The notes under the pieces were generated by a model. It was not told where the DNA came from and made no database searches. It saw only the letters and a program-made list of their open reading frames with translations. A program made the translations under genes and the position numbers. A stretch of DNA of 64,000 nt. Origin: Costus lasius (taxonomy: Eukaryota; Streptophyta; Magnoliopsida; Zingiberales; Costaceae). Of the stretch, positions 34,032-46,867 are shown piece by piece. Positions within the stretch are counted from its first letter, which is position 1; each line of letters opens with the position of its first letter. The stretch lies in contig CM050451.1 of assembly GCA_027563935.2 (NCBI GenBank), forward strand, positions 26,241,565-26,305,564, in the 5' to 3' direction.

Positions 34032-35701
34032 TGTTGGGGTATGCCCTTAAGGCTAATGTTTGAGGCCTTGGGATTGTATAAGTATCATGTAATAAACTCT
34101 TAAGTTTATAAAAGGCATGGTTATTATTCAGGTTGTTATCTTGTCTGCTGTAATAAGTGTACTTCTGAATAATGTCTCAAAGCTGTTCAGCTAGGCTGAC
34201 AGGCTCTATGTCCTTAGTCGAGATATCTTGGTGAACATGAGACAGCCTTGATATGATTGAGACTAATATGAGTGCTAATCTTATAGGATGCTTCGAGCAT
34301 GGAATAAGATGTAGACTCATGAGTACATTGGATGTACTGGACAGACCCTACTCGGATATTCCATTGCTTGTCACAATGTGAATGATCCTTGTAAGCACTA
34401 AGTGGCACATGTCCTTTGACTTGAGATCACTTGTGTTTCTAAATGATGATTGTCATTGTTTTGAGGTAGTTCAATATCATTTGAAACATAATGATTATAG
34501 ACTATCTTGGATGGTGAGCTTGAGTCAGGTTAGGGCACTTGTGATAGATAAAGGATTGCCGTCTCCTTGTTTAAGGAGTGTGATGTTCTAGAGGGCCCCC
34601 CTATATGAGATGATTGAGGAAGTGTATGGCCATACCCAGATGACTATGTTCATCTGATCTAATCATGCTCATCGTATTGGAGTTACAGGCTTGACATGCT
34701 TGTCCAATAAGAACATCCAGTGGCAAAGGAATCATGTATGCCAAGTGAGTTGATTCACACTTATGCTATGGTTTGGGTGGAGTCTTGGAAGACTCTTTCC
34801 TTTATATCGGGAGACAGTGATGTGTTGCTAGATACCCCTCACTGATCGTGATAACGTAAGTTATCGTTACCGACGTTTAAATGAAACCCTCAGGGTCACA
34901 CAATTTGGTGATATGGCTTTCTTTGAGTCAGATCGTGTGGACTGAATTATTTGGGTTCAGTTTAAAGGGATATAGACTCTGATTGTAAGTGAGATCTAGC
35001 TTGATCATGTTTGATTGATTAGGGCTTGAGATCGGTAAGCTTCGATCGAGAGTATTGATGCTAGATCGGTGAGATCAAGAGCATCATAAGATGAACGGTT
35101 GGATTGGAAACCTTAGGGTTTGGTTGATCTAGACCGATTGCTTTGGTTTGGACCAATTTGGATTGAACCGGTTTACATGGGTGAACCCATGGTTCGATCC
35201 ATAAGCGTTTTGGGCGGTTTGCTTGAAGAGGAGAACGCATGGCTTAATGGAGTTTCCAAATTTGGAAAGTCATTGAGCGCATGGCTCCTTGAAACGCCAA
35301 AACGGCTTGAGCTCATTCATCCCTTGTCTCCTTGCGTTTTGCTCTTGCTCGGCGAGACTTGAGAGAAGCTTGGAGTGGACGACAAGAGGTGAACCGGAAA
35401 AAGCATCATCTTCATCCCTACCACTCGAGAAGGACAACTTGGCATTTTGCTAGCACAAAGTTGCGCAAGTTGGAAGCCTTCATCACTTGGTGTGTGTATT
35501 CTTTGGAGGAGATCTCGCTTGCTCTCTCTCATTCCAAGCCGCCATCCAATCCATGGCATTGGTAAGATCAAAACTTGATCTTAAGTTGAATTAAGTTAAC
35601 ATATAGTTCATATGCGATCTACTTGAAGCCCTCTTTCCGCTATGCATGCTAGATGCGCATGTTTAGGGTTTCTTCCCCCCTTTAGATTAGGGGTTCCATC
35701 A
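34032..35701 (+). repeat. 3' LTR of the young copia
   Basis: The same 1670-bp sequence shifted by 7430 bp, ending CCATCA just before the GAATC target duplication. The matching TATA box is at 34,107-34,114 and could drive transcription into the flanking DNA. Confidence 0.95.
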
Positions 35702-35706
35702 GAATC

Positions 35707-36713
35707 CAGCCGCCCCAAAGAATCAGGTAGAAGGCTACTTCTCGCACCTCGCAGCACCCTTCTAGCCCCCCGCAACTCCTCTCGATGCCAACTCCAGCAC
35801 CTCACCGTACTGGTCTGCCGGCCACCTACTCCTCGCCAACCTCCAATGCCTCACCGACTGCCGACCTCCGCTGCCTTGCCGACCTCCAGCTCCTCTGCCC
35901 ATTCGTCCAAAGCCAACTCCGCCAAGCTCCTCCCTCGCCTCTATGTCCAGATCCAACTCTGCCGACCTTCTCCACGCCTCTGCCAGATCCACGCTCGTTG
36001 ACCAGCGTCGACGCTCCTTCCGCCGCCAGCTTCTGCCATCTTCGCCCCTTCCACCATCTTTGCCAGATCCCGCCATCTTCGCCCCTCCTGCCATCTTCGC
36101 CAGATCCAGTTTTAGATCCACGCTCGAGGTCTACCAATTCCAACCAACTCCAGGTCTGCTAGTTCGAGCTGCTTTGTGCCAGCCATCCCCTTCAACTCCA
36201 GCTCCTCGTCAAGCTTCTGCCGGTTCTACAAACGAGTTCCTCGTCCATTTGCAAATTTGTAGGAATTTATAAATTTGGGTTTGCTAAGAAGTGGAAATGG
36301 CCTACGTCCATTTGTAAATTTGTGTTTGCTAAGAAGTGGAAATAGCTTAAACTATAGTTTAGTGTAAATTTATGTTTATAAATCATTGTTCATTATAAAT
36401 GATTTGATGATTTGTTGAAAATTGATGTGTATATTTTATGATTTAATACTTCAAAAAATTTTAGTATTTTGAGATAAGCACTGGCTCCCAACCAACTTCT
36501 ACTTCCCCAATCAGCTACCTTTCAATCAGCAATTCTTCAATCAACAAAAGCTAAAAGCAGGATTAGTCCTAAACTGGCATTATATTTAGTTTGGCCTAAC
36601 TCATGTAAACCAAAAGGTAGGCTAACAGACTGGGTTGGGTTATGACATTCAGCCTATGTTAGCTAAGCCCGTTTGAACTAAATAGTGAGCTGATAGACCT
36701 GCTTAGGGGTGGC
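35707..36713. other. C/T-rich then AT-rich sequence, no gene
   Basis: 35,707-36,260 is pyrimidine- and GC-rich, with repeated GCCATCTTCGCCCC and CCAGATCC phrases that create long but unconvincing open frames on both strands. At about 36,266 and 36,310 a ~45-bp phrase (GTTTGCTAAGAAGTGGAAAT) is repeated. Probably retroelement debris. Confidence 0.45.
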
Positions 36714-38466
36714 AATTCGTGTTTCACGTGTCATAACGTGTCGTGTCACACATGACACGTGACACGATTATGCTTGACACGAACACGACCCGTTTATGTA
36801 TACGGGTCAATATACAAAACACAGACACGACCCGCTTATTTCACAGGTGACACGACACAACACGACTGACACGTTTAATAAATAGGTCGTGTCACATGAC
36901 ACGACACGACACGACACGATTGACACGATTTATAATATAGATTATTGGATGACACAATACGACACGATTGACACGACACGACACGACACAATACGACATG
37001 ATTGACACGACACGAAACGACACGATTTATAATATGACCTATGTACAGTATGCCATCTACAGTGCAGAATAAAGGAAAGTGTAACAAGAGATAGAAATTC
37101 AGTGAACAATATCACACAACATAACAAAGTGCAAATCCAAAAGGTAAACAGATTCACCAAAGAAGATCACAGTGTAGCAAAGAGCATAACAAACCCACAA
37201 TTACACATGAAAAGATAGAGCAAGTAATTTGCTACATAAAGGCAAACTTTTCAAGCAGAAAACATCCTGAAGTTGTAATTGAAGTGATGAATTTGCACGG
37301 TAAAAGTTAAAACAAACTTAACTGATAGACCAAAACAGAGCTCGGCTGTGGGCGACTGAGAGAAAATCAGTGAAGGCGTGAAGGCGTGATCGGTGAAGGC
37401 ATGAAGCAAGGATCGAGTCTCGAGAGAAAATCAGCAATTCAGCAGGCAGACAGTGGGCGACTGAGAGCTCGAGCTCGGCTTCGGCATCGGCGTCGGCGGA
37501 AATCGGAAAATATTAGGGTTTTAGGCGCTTCGGGCGTCGGCGCCGCCGACTCGGCGGAAATGGGAAAATAGAGCTTGGGGTCGGGCGTCGGTGGAAGGAA
37601 ATGGGAAAATAGAGCTCGGCTTCGGGCGTCGGCGGAAGGAAATGGGAGAATAGAGCTCGGCTTCGGGCGTCGGCGGAAGGAAATGGGAGAATAGAGGCAG
37701 AGCTCGGCTTCGGGCGTCGGCGACTGGAAATGGGAGAATAGAGCTCGGCTTCGGGCGTCGGCGACTCGGCGGAAGGAAATGGGAACAGGGAAAATAGAGT
37801 CGGCTTCGGGCGTCGGCGGAAGGAAATGGGAGAATAGAGCTCGGCTTCGGGCGTCGGCAGAAGGAAATGGGAGAATAGAGGCAGAGCTCGGCTTCGGGCG
37901 TCGGCGACTGGAAATGGGAGAATAGAGCTCGGCTTCGGGCGTCGGCGACTCGGCGGAAGGAAATGGGAACAGGGAAAATAGAGTCGGCTTCGGGCGTCGG
38001 CGGAAGGAAATGGGAGAATAGAGCTCGGCTTCGGGCGTCGGCGGAAGGAAATGGGAGAATAGAGGCAGAGCTCGGCTTCGGGCGTCGGCGACTGGAAATG
38101 GGAGAATAGAGCTCGGCTTCGGGCGTCGGCGACTCGGCGGAAGGAAATGGGAATAGGGAAAATAGAGTCGGCTTCGGGCGTGGGCGGAAGGAAATGGGAA
38201 ACAGGTATTTAGGGTTTTAGGCTTTTAGCCTTTTAGGAATTTAGTTATTAAAATTATTTATATATTATTAATATTATATAATATATATTACATATGGGTT
38301 AGGCGGGTCAACCCGCGACACGACACGACACGACACGAATTGTAGCGTGTCATAAACGGGTCAACACGATAATGACACGAAACACGATTATGTAAAACCC
38401 AAACCCGCGAAAACTCGTGTCGTATCGTGTCGTGTTGGTGGGTCGTATAATTTTTTGCCAGGCCTA
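36714..38466. mobile_element. Non-autonomous hAT-like element
   Basis: Ends are inverted: TAGGGGTGGCAA on the left, and TAGGCCTGGCAA read from the right. Just inside, many copies of TGACACGACACG (left) and CGTGTCGTGTTG (right) form the subterminal repeats typical of hAT elements. The centre is a GC-rich repeat array with no transposase. I could not find an 8-bp target duplication, so the outer edges are provisional. A degraded hAT transposase lies 1.9 kb to the right but is AT-rich and probably unrelated. Confidence 0.7.
37566..38205. repeat. Higher-order tandem repeat (184-bp unit of ~44-bp subunits)
   Basis: The subunit AGCTCGGCTTCGGGCGTCGG plus CGGAAGGAAATGGGAGAATAG repeats throughout. 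Marker variants (GAGGCAGAG at 37,694, 37,878 and 38,062) recur exactly every 184 bp, showing three rounds of block amplification. Copies are nearly identical, with a few changes in the last block, so the amplification is recent. Confidence 0.9.
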
Positions 38467-39560
38467 CTAACCAAATTGGGCCAACTGCCACAAGCAGCCC
38501 TCACACCAGCAAAGCATAGCCGTGCGACCCGGATCAGCCCTCAAGTGAACCTGCTCGAACCCGCAAGCACACTGGATCAAGCCTGCAGGGTCGCACGCGA
38601 GGCTCGCCCCATCCGCAGCAGCTCGCATGCATAAGCTGCCGCCGCCTTCGCCCGCAAGCCGCAATCATCGGCGCCTGCACGCAAGGAAACCGCCCGACAG
38701 CCGGTTGGAGCAGCGAACAAGGAAGCAGCAGATAGCCATCGCCTCTTCGCCGCCCACATGCCCGCTCGCTCGCCGGCTACCGCTCGTCAGCCATAGCCAT
38801 CTGGACCAAATGATGACGATGAGCGATGGGGAGAAATGATGACAATGAGCGCCGATCCCTTCCCCTTTTCAGAACGACGATGAATTAGTGAACCAGATGC
38901 ATCGTCGGCGCCGACTAGGGCAGGGTCGCCATGCCCAGTCGCGCACGCCGAGTCTTCTTTTGCAACCGACCAATAATTGGGCAGATGCCCTTCAGAATTT
39001 GGTCGGCGTCGAGAAGGGTGATGGCGGCGGCGTTTCCAGCAGAAGAGGGCAGAAGCCCTTCCCATTGCCACCGACAACAAACGAGCGTTGCTTGGCTTGA
39101 TCCTTCTGACGAAAATTGGCGTAGAAGCCCCACTGCATGCTGCCACCACTGAGAGCATCTACCTTGTCAAGAAAGCGCCGATCCAGATTAGGGCAGAAGC
39201 CCTGTCGCGGCGCGTCCAGACTAGGCGACAGGGTCAATAAAAAACATGGCAGCTACAAGTAGGGCACAAAGGGCGTCGATGGCAACGAAGCTTTCCATCG
39301 GACGACGACCACGGGCAACAATTAGTCAATTAGGGCAAAAAGACCTTGCGGCGTGTCGACGATGCGACACAGAATCAAAGGAAAATCAAAACCAAAATCT
39401 AAAAAATATGTGCGTGAATCAAAATTGATTTTGATTTTCCGCCAAATTGAACCCAAAAATCAAAAACTAATTTTCGGCAACACCGAAATCAACATAAATC
39501 AAGATCGTACGAAATATATTATACTAATTGGGCTCTGATAACTATCACATCAAGTAGGGA
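38467..39560 (-). other. GC-rich sequence, possible retroelement leader remnant
   Basis: Read on the minus strand, a decayed primer-binding-like phrase (TATCAGAGCCC, at about 39,530-39,541) is followed by GC-rich text with repeated GGGCTTCTGCCC phrases to about 38,880. No conserved protein domain. The many overlapping open frames here follow from composition. Confidence 0.3.
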
Positions 39561-40370
39561 TCAAGTAGGGACCGTAAGTAAAAATTAGTGACACATTTAT
39601 AAATCAGTTCATCAATGATCTAATAATTGCACCCAAGAATTATACACAATTTACCTCCTTCATACTTTATTAATTTGATGACTTATATAAATTAATTAGA
39701 GATAAAAATACATATGACTAATTATTGTTTTATATGTACGTCTATATGTACAAATGCAATATATTATATGTGTACATTATGTAGTCTTAACACTTATCGT
39801 CTACACTAAAATAAGACTCCGATGTTACTATAGACACCAAGGAATTAGTAGATCATGTGCTATAACAGTAACCACAAGATATAATTTATCTTATAATCTC
39901 CACCATGATAAAATACCAAAAATATCAATTTTTTCATCTACAAGTAAAGAAGTATGATTATTTTTTTAAAAAAATATTAATTCATTAAAATTACTAGAAC
40001 TATTTGTTGATGTACCTTTTTCCTTTTAAAATCGAATGTATTCTATTTGTAATATTATTTATTACTTTTTTTCTTATAAACCCCTTCAAATATCATTTTT
40101 TTGAATATTCATCCAATAAAATATATACACATTTTAATTTTAATATAGGATCCATAATTGAAGCTAAATAATATAAATCAGATATATCTGTTTAATATTT
40201 TTAAAATTTTATTTTAATTTGTAAAATTACTTGAAAAATATTTTCATCATTTTTATTTTAAAAATTTTTTTTTACTAATTAAAACTAAATGTTCTAAAAT
40301 TTAATATGATGTAGGATAATAAACATTAGATAAAAAATTTTAAAATATTATGTAATAATTTTTTAAAAGC
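39561..40370. other. AT-rich stretch, no gene seen
   Basis: No motif or repeat recognised. Confidence 0.5.
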
Positions 40371-41210
40371 TTTTTCTTCAATATATCTATTAGGTATTAT
40401 TTTATTATAAAATAATGTAAGAGAATCTTTAAATGAAAAACAAGTTGTTAGCAAATCATATGTAATTCTATTTTGTTTTAATATCAAGTATAATTTTTTT
40501 TAATATGATAAACCATAAGATTTACATATTTTACTAAAGTTTTGATTTCTAGAATTAGAAGCAACAAATCTAATAATATGTTTTAATTTATTTACATGTT
40601 CATCGACATCTCTAATGTCATTTTAAACACATAAGTTAAGAATATGACATGTACAACATACATGAAAATAAGACTTATTAAATATTAGATTCATTATTCT
40701 TTTTACCTTTTCAACTACACAATCATTATTGCTAGGGTTATTAAAACTAATTAAAAAGTTTTATTAATTATTTTATATGAATGTACAATATTTATGAAAT
40801 TGTTTAACTATAGCATTTGTAGTATAAGAATATTCAAAAATTCTAAATATAATAAATTTTTCTTATAAGAAAATCACTATCTATCTAATACATATTTAGA
40901 AATGATCATGTCCAAATATCAAATGTTAAAGAAATTTGAAAAGTAAATATATTTAAAGATTCTAAAAGATTATTTTTATACCCAATTTTTTTTGAAGGCA
41001 TTCCTATATATGGTTTGTCTACTTACCTTTTATTTAGGTTATAGTGATTTATTTATAAATTTTTTTAAATATTTATTTTCAACTAAATAAAATAGTTATT
41101 CATTCCAAACAATAAATTTAGCTAATTATTTTTTAAAATTTTTAATAGAATAATTAAAAATTTCAAATGAACTAGAGTAAAAGTTAAAATTAGTTGTGCA
41201 CGAGCGATTT
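40370..41210 (-). pseudogene. Decayed hAT transposase (BED/RICESLEEPER type)
   Basis: On the minus strand, scattered phrases in changing frames match hAT transposases: VSLTFDIWT (near 40,920), a DNASNNDCV equivalent (near 40,730), CTCHILNLCV (near 40,640), HVNKLKHIIRFVASNSR (near 40,580), then RITYDLLTTC and FKDS (near 40,460). These stand in the usual order but every few codons there is a stop or shift. The base composition is as AT-rich as the surroundings, consistent with long decay. No terminal repeats found. Confidence 0.5.
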
Positions 41211-41240
41211 AATTCTAGTAAACTTTAAGGTGGCAAGCCA

Positions 41241-41475
41241 AATGACTAGTTTCAAAGTTTGATTTATAACTTATTATTTTTTTGCATTTCTTGTATTGGG
41301 CTTGGCCATCGATCATCACGATATTAAAAGCCCCTTCAAATATCATTGGCGAGCCAAATGACTAGTTTCAAAGTTTAATTTATAACTCATTGTTTTTTTC
41401 ACTTCTTATAGCCTGCTTGACTATCGATCATCACGACATTAAAACCCCTTCAAATATCATTGGTGTGCTTTCTTC
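41241..41475. repeat. Tandem duplication, 116-bp unit
   Basis: Two copies beginning AATGACTAGTTTCAAAGTTT (41,241 and 41,357) and each running through ATCGATCATCACGA and CCCCTTCAAATATCATTGG. Several substitutions separate them. Confidence 0.8.
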
Positions 41476-41479
41476 CACC

Positions 41480-43798
41480 AGAAGTAATAGACTTAGAATC
41501 TTGATTGGCTCCCTCCTCTCCCTCTGCATAGTAGGTTCATTATAATTTAAAAATTATATTATTCATAATGGTGGGGGGAGGAGACATTAGGCAAAGAGTT
41601 GACATTGTGGACTTTTGGCATTACAATATTGAGGATATTTGATTTAATGAGTTTATTTTATAAGTCTTCAATCTCCTATTGCAAGAAATTCTATTTATTG
41701 TTAGGTCTAATCATTAATTCTATATATAATATTAAAAACTAAATAGAGGAATTTGTAAAAAAATATTCAGTAATACTAAAAAATTATGTGTATATAAAAT
41801 AGCATATTACAAAATTTACCTTATTAACGTGACTTAATAAGAAATGAGCTTCAATAATTTGAACTTAAATATAATTAAGAAATAAATGTAGATAAAACAA
41901 TTAAATGAAAAAAAAATTATATTATAAAATTAAAATTTAATATTTGATCTAAATCACGTGATTAAATTGAGAGAGCTTTAAAGTCATAAAGACTTGATGA
42001 ACACTTTAAGCTTGAACTCAATTAAGAAAATAATTGAAAGTCAAAATTTAATAGATTAAGAGAGTATTGAAAGAGAATGAGAAATTTATCTAAAGCTAGT
42101 TAGAATTATGAAAATAACTTAGAGGGGTTGGGGCAATTTATAATGGTGGATTGAGTATAAGTTTATAAATTCATCCTTCATTTTTTACTATAAAAAGAGT
42201 AAAATAGTAAGTTTATAATAAAAGATAATTATATTTATAAATTTAAATTTTTAGGATACTTTATAAGGGTATTGAGGTAATAAAAAACCTATTCATAATT
42301 CAAATTTGTATGTTAAAATTCCAAAAAGAATACTATTGGATGCAGCTGATGTTATGCTTTTCTTATCTTGTACATCAATATAATGCACTCTTTATCTCCA
42401 GTTAGTGATATAATCAACACCCTGCTTCATCAAATTGCATTTACATCCATCTCGAATTCAATATCCAGCACTAAGCAATCACATAATCAACTCAATTTTT
42501 GGGTGAACAACTATTTAATTTCCCGAATAGAAACAACACCACATATATAATGCACATAGGGTTAAGGTGAAGTTTTCTTATAACAATGTGATCTTGATCC
42601 AAGACAAAATTCTAATTGCAAACTAGTTGAAGAAAACTTGGATTTTGATCCTAAGCAAAATTGTGAGTCAAAATAAAATTTAATTTTTAACTATATTGTA
42701 ATCAAAATAATTTTGACCAAGAAGGAATTAGTTTAAATTCACATACAAGCAATTTTGACCACGTTGACATTATCTCACTTTAAGTGCACGAAGAAGTAGG
42801 ATTCGGGTAAAAAATTTTGATCTCAATTTTGACTGTGATTGGTTTTGATCTTAGTTCATTATTTTGAAATGAAGTAGAATTTTGAATCAAATTGGTGATT
42901 TTGACTATGATTTGATAGCCTAAACAATTAATTTCGGCCACGATTGTTTATTGGTTAAAATCAATAAATAAGATCAAGAATCTAGAGTGATATCCATCAA
43001 TTGCTGGACAAAATCAATGTTAGAATTAGTGATTTTGACTAGGAAACTAAAACAATTAGATCAGGGGTGGCTTAAGTTTTAAAGAATACATATTTTTATT
43101 TAAGTGGCTTCCCTCAAATCCCGGCGGAGATGCTCTAGGTTTGGCAATTTGACCACATAATACAATTAATTAAGGCTATATTTGGCCAGCTACTTGTTCT
43201 AGTGCGTGTGGCATAAAAATGAGAAGTACATGTATATAGCCAATTATATAATAATAATAATAATATTTATCAGTGTATTAAATAAATTCTAATTTTAAAT
43301 ATGATTTGATATTAGAATGTTTATTTCTACTATAAATTAATAAATTTTAAATATAATATATAAATTAATAAATCATGTTCCCTGTGAATGCAACTTACTT
43401 AATTTGATTACTTTATTTTTTTTAAGAGGACATGAACTGGGAAGTAGTGTATATTTATCATTGTATGAAGAAGCAACTCCCTTTCTTCTTCTGCTCCACT
43501 ACATTAGGAAGATGATAACGCCCAGTCGCCGGCTTGCTAGTTCTACTGTGAACTTGCATCAAACATGAGAGAAAGTATCTTATTTCATAGTTTGAGCAAG
43601 TTTTCCTTCGAGCATTACTTAATTAATGATTTTATCTACTATCAATATTTTCATAGATAAACATAATATTTTCCAACATATAGTGTCAATCTACAAGAAT
43701 ATAGTGGCAATCTATAAAAATCTAATGCCCGTCTATGATAATATAGTGCCAATCCATGAAAGTCTACTATCCATATTTTCATAGATAGACACTAGATT
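41480..43798. other. AT-rich stretch, no gene seen
   Basis: No recognisable coding sequence or repeat. Phrases such as ATTTTGACCAA and AATTTTGAC between 42,580 and 43,050 recur near 47,930-48,010 and 58,240-58,400, hinting at a shared old repeat family. Confidence 0.45.
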
Positions 43799-44125
43799 GT
43801 GGTAGATATATATTGGTTGTAGTAGATATGCACTAGGTTATAGTAGATATGCACCATATTATAGTAGATATATATCTTGTTACGGTAGATATGCACTAGT
43901 TTATGATAGATATACACTAAATTATAATAGATATATACCAATTTATGGAAGATATGCACATGAATAAGCACTAGAGTATGATAAATATGCACTAGGTTAT
44001 GGTAGTTATGCATCTGATTATGGTAGATATGTACCATATTATAATAGATATGCATTTGATTATCATAAATTTGACATATATATAGTAGATATGCACTAGA
44101 TTATAGTAGATATTTACCTGATTAA
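43799..44125. repeat. 21-bp tandem repeat array
   Basis: About 14 degenerate copies of GTAGATATGCACTAGGTTATA. The unit length is a multiple of three, so the minus strand stays open for 87 codons as a seven-residue repeat (HIYYNLV-like). I regard the open frame as a product of the repeat, not a gene. Confidence 0.85.
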
Positions 44126-44129
44126 TAAT

Positions 44130-45640
44130 CTAACATATTAGCCTTTTGATATCAAGTATTCTAACTAATTTGTCAAGGATGTTTCATATTCATTTTATCC
44201 AATTGTATGTAGATATCTTGTCTTTCCTATCTTGAATAGAGACCGTAAACCACTGATACTTGAAATCTTTCCTCCGTCCTGGCTTCTATAACCCATCCAT
44301 TTATAACCTATGAGGATGAGCTAGTAATTTGGATTCTATAATAATTTGTATTCCAGAGACACCATATCCTTAGTCACAAGAATATCCCCAGCCTAGTACT
44401 AGTTTGGCAAAAATCCTCTTGTGTTTTGCTTCTTGCTGCACTCTCGTTTCAACTATCAAATTAAACTAAGAATTTTCAACTTAGTTTCATTAGCTTTTAG
44501 TATAGTTTGGTCAGTTCAATTTTAGGTGGAATAAAAAAAATATTTTGATTCAGTTCAATCCAATTCGAAACATTTGGTTGTTCATAAAACAAATCGAAGC
44601 GACTACAGCTGGAGAGTGCAAGTTGTAGCTCTTCATGGTTGACTATTTGATTGGTCAATGGGAAAAGTGGTGTTTGAATAAATCCATTTACCACAATGAA
44701 TCCATCTCTTTATAGAAAACTATATATTAGAAAAAGAAAAAAAACAAGTCAATTATATAAAGAGAGCTCATTTGAAGTACTCAAGTCAAATTTAAATAAT
44801 AGTTTTCCTCCTAAGCAAGGGTCAAGAATGTTTAGATAATCACTTTAGGTTAGTATACACCAGATCTTGTTTGAAAGGAAAATTTTTTGGTGAGTAAAGC
44901 TTGTGATTATGAATGAGACATTTCAAAAGTTTAGTTTGGGGAAAATTAGTTCATTGCAATTCAGTTTTGTGAAGTTTGTTCTACTTTAACAACGAATTAT
45001 ATGGCAATACTCCACAATGGTGTAGAAAAGAAAAAGTTTAATGTTAAATAAATTACATTAATTAGTGAGTATAAATCTCATCCATCAGAATATTGCTCAC
45101 ACGGCTACTATTTATGTATAATAAGTTCTATTCAAGAACAAATTAATACACTTTAATTTGAATATGGTAAATATAAAATGTTTGACCTCGATATGGTTTG
45201 TTGTATTGTTTATTTGTTTCTTTCTTTTGACTTTTTTTTTTTACATTGCCAACTGACATGCAAAAAGTCAGTTTGACTCTTATTATCAAGAAAAATACTA
45301 ATACAGTAGATCCTTAGACAAAATTAAATTAATCTGTGGAGTGGACTCTCAGCGGTATCAAGACACATTTGAGTTAACCCTTCAGACCCCAAAAGGAAAA
45401 GTGAAACCCTCAACTTTCTCATTGAATAATAATAGTAAGTGGAAGATGCAATTCCCTGCAGAATGGAGAGGGGAGTGGCCTTCGTTCAACTTTTTAGTTG
45501 TGCAGCTGACCTTGAAGTGGGAGAAAGTAATATATACTTATTTGCATTTTTAAAAAGTATTAATTCAAAAAGACTAAGACACAGATTAATAAGAAAAAAA
45601 AAAGATAAAAAAGATAGAAAGTAAAAGAGAAGACTACTTT
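44130..45640. other. Intergenic stretch, no gene recognised
   Basis: An open frame at 45,341-45,553 has ordinary amino-acid composition but no motif that I recognise and no splice-site context. Left unassigned. Confidence 0.4.
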
Positions 45641-45644
45641 CCAA

Positions 45645-46075
45645 TGATTAATATGGTAGATGGAAAGTGGGGTAGACGAAACAGTAGCTAAATAGTACTC
45701 CTCTTTCCTCCCGCATGTGATCCGTCCAACTCAGGCAAAAAGCTAGACGGACGCTTGACAGTGATGGCTTGATGCGGACACTTGACACGAATGATTGTGG
45801 CGAAGGCGGATGGCGATTGCTCAACATGGACACTCGACGTGGCCTTTTCAGGTGAAGGCGGATGCAAACGGCGACGAGAGCTCAATGGCTCATGGACGGC
45901 GATGAGAGCTCGATGGCTCGGCAGCAAGGGCAGAGAGTTCTAGCGCGGGCTAGATAGGAGAGAGGTAGGGAAGAGTGGGACGTGCAAATCGCATGCATTC
46001 CCTCTCTATCCCCTCCTCCTTTCCAATCCCGCCTGCTCTTCGTTTCCTCCTACTCTTCATCTGCCATTGTTAAAC
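45645..46075. mobile_element. Possible MITE-like element with GC-richer core
   Basis: The left edge (AATATGGTAGATGGAAAGTG) resembles the reverse complement of the right edge (AACAATGGCAGATGAAGAGT). The core is GC-rich, with repeated GGCGATGAGAGCTC phrases. No target duplication identified. The style resembles the block at 4902-5490. Confidence 0.35.
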
Positions 46076-46867
46076 ATAGCCTAAAATACTAGTACATCTA
46101 TGTTGTCATAGTTACATGGTAGTTACTATTTTTTATATGTTTTAAAAGTATTAATTCAAAATGACTAAACTATTTAGGCTGTTCTTAGCCAGTTGGGGAG
46201 CCATAGTTGTGCTGTAGTACATGTTGTTACTATATTTTTATGAGTATTTGGTAGTGTGCAGTCATAGTTGTGTTCCAGTACATGTTACTATTTTTTTATG
46301 AGTATTTGGTAGAGCTACTGTGTTGTTATTATTATATGTTACTATTAACATTAGTTTGAATTTAAAAAATTATATATATATATATCTTAAATTATAAAAA
46401 TTATATATTAATTAATATAAAAATATAAATTTAAATAATTATTTTTTAATCACTTACAATCCTTTCTATGATTCATGACATATCTAATTATAACTTTTAT
46501 AGCCTTGCAATTATGATCTATATTTGATTGAATTAAAATATACAACTAGGCATGTAAGGATCTGGAGAATGACTATGACATACACAACAATCCATGCTGC
46601 ATTTTCATGACGATTTTATTTAGTATTATATTCTCTAATATATACGTTGATTTGATATTTTATATTACTATAACTCTTTAATTTATAACGTGTTTAATAG
46701 GAAGAAAAGATGGAGGGAATAGATTGAAAATTAGAAGAAGGGTTATACATATATGCGGTGGACCTCTTGACTCAGCTTAGTCTTTCATAAGCTCGTTGAC
46801 TAACCCCTCATGGGCTCATAGGTCATGATGCTAATTGGATGCGGGGAAAAGCTCTTCATGAGACTAA

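Larger units (their letters stand above)
26602..35701 (+). mobile_element. Complete, young Ty1/copia LTR retrotransposon
   Basis: A 9.1-kb element with two 1670-bp LTRs (TGTTGGGG...CCATCA), the 5-bp target duplication GAATC (26,597-26,601 and 35,702-35,706), an initiator-tRNA-Met primer-binding site, a polypurine tract and a gag-pol frame in copia order (protease, integrase, RT, RNase H). The LTRs differ at one position that I could find (27,452 G, 34,882 T), so it inserted recently. It inserted into a sequence that resumes as CAGCCGCCCC at 35,707. Despite its youth, the coding frame has two lesions, so this copy could not make a normal polyprotein unaided. Confidence 0.96.

Noticed and set aside
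35608..36272. Long overlapping Pro/Ser-rich and Gly/Arg-rich frames
   Set aside because: They occupy both strands over a pyrimidine-rich repetitive tract, without any domain or splice context.
36850..37025. Regularly spaced ACGACACG motifs that could suggest a CRISPR-like array
   Set aside because: They are hAT subterminal repeats mirrored at the other end of the element; no unique spacers, and the genome is a plant's.
38627..39237. Cluster of 60-120 codon frames on both strands
   Set aside because: GC-rich retroelement-like sequence with no conserved protein signature; frames overlap in all directions.
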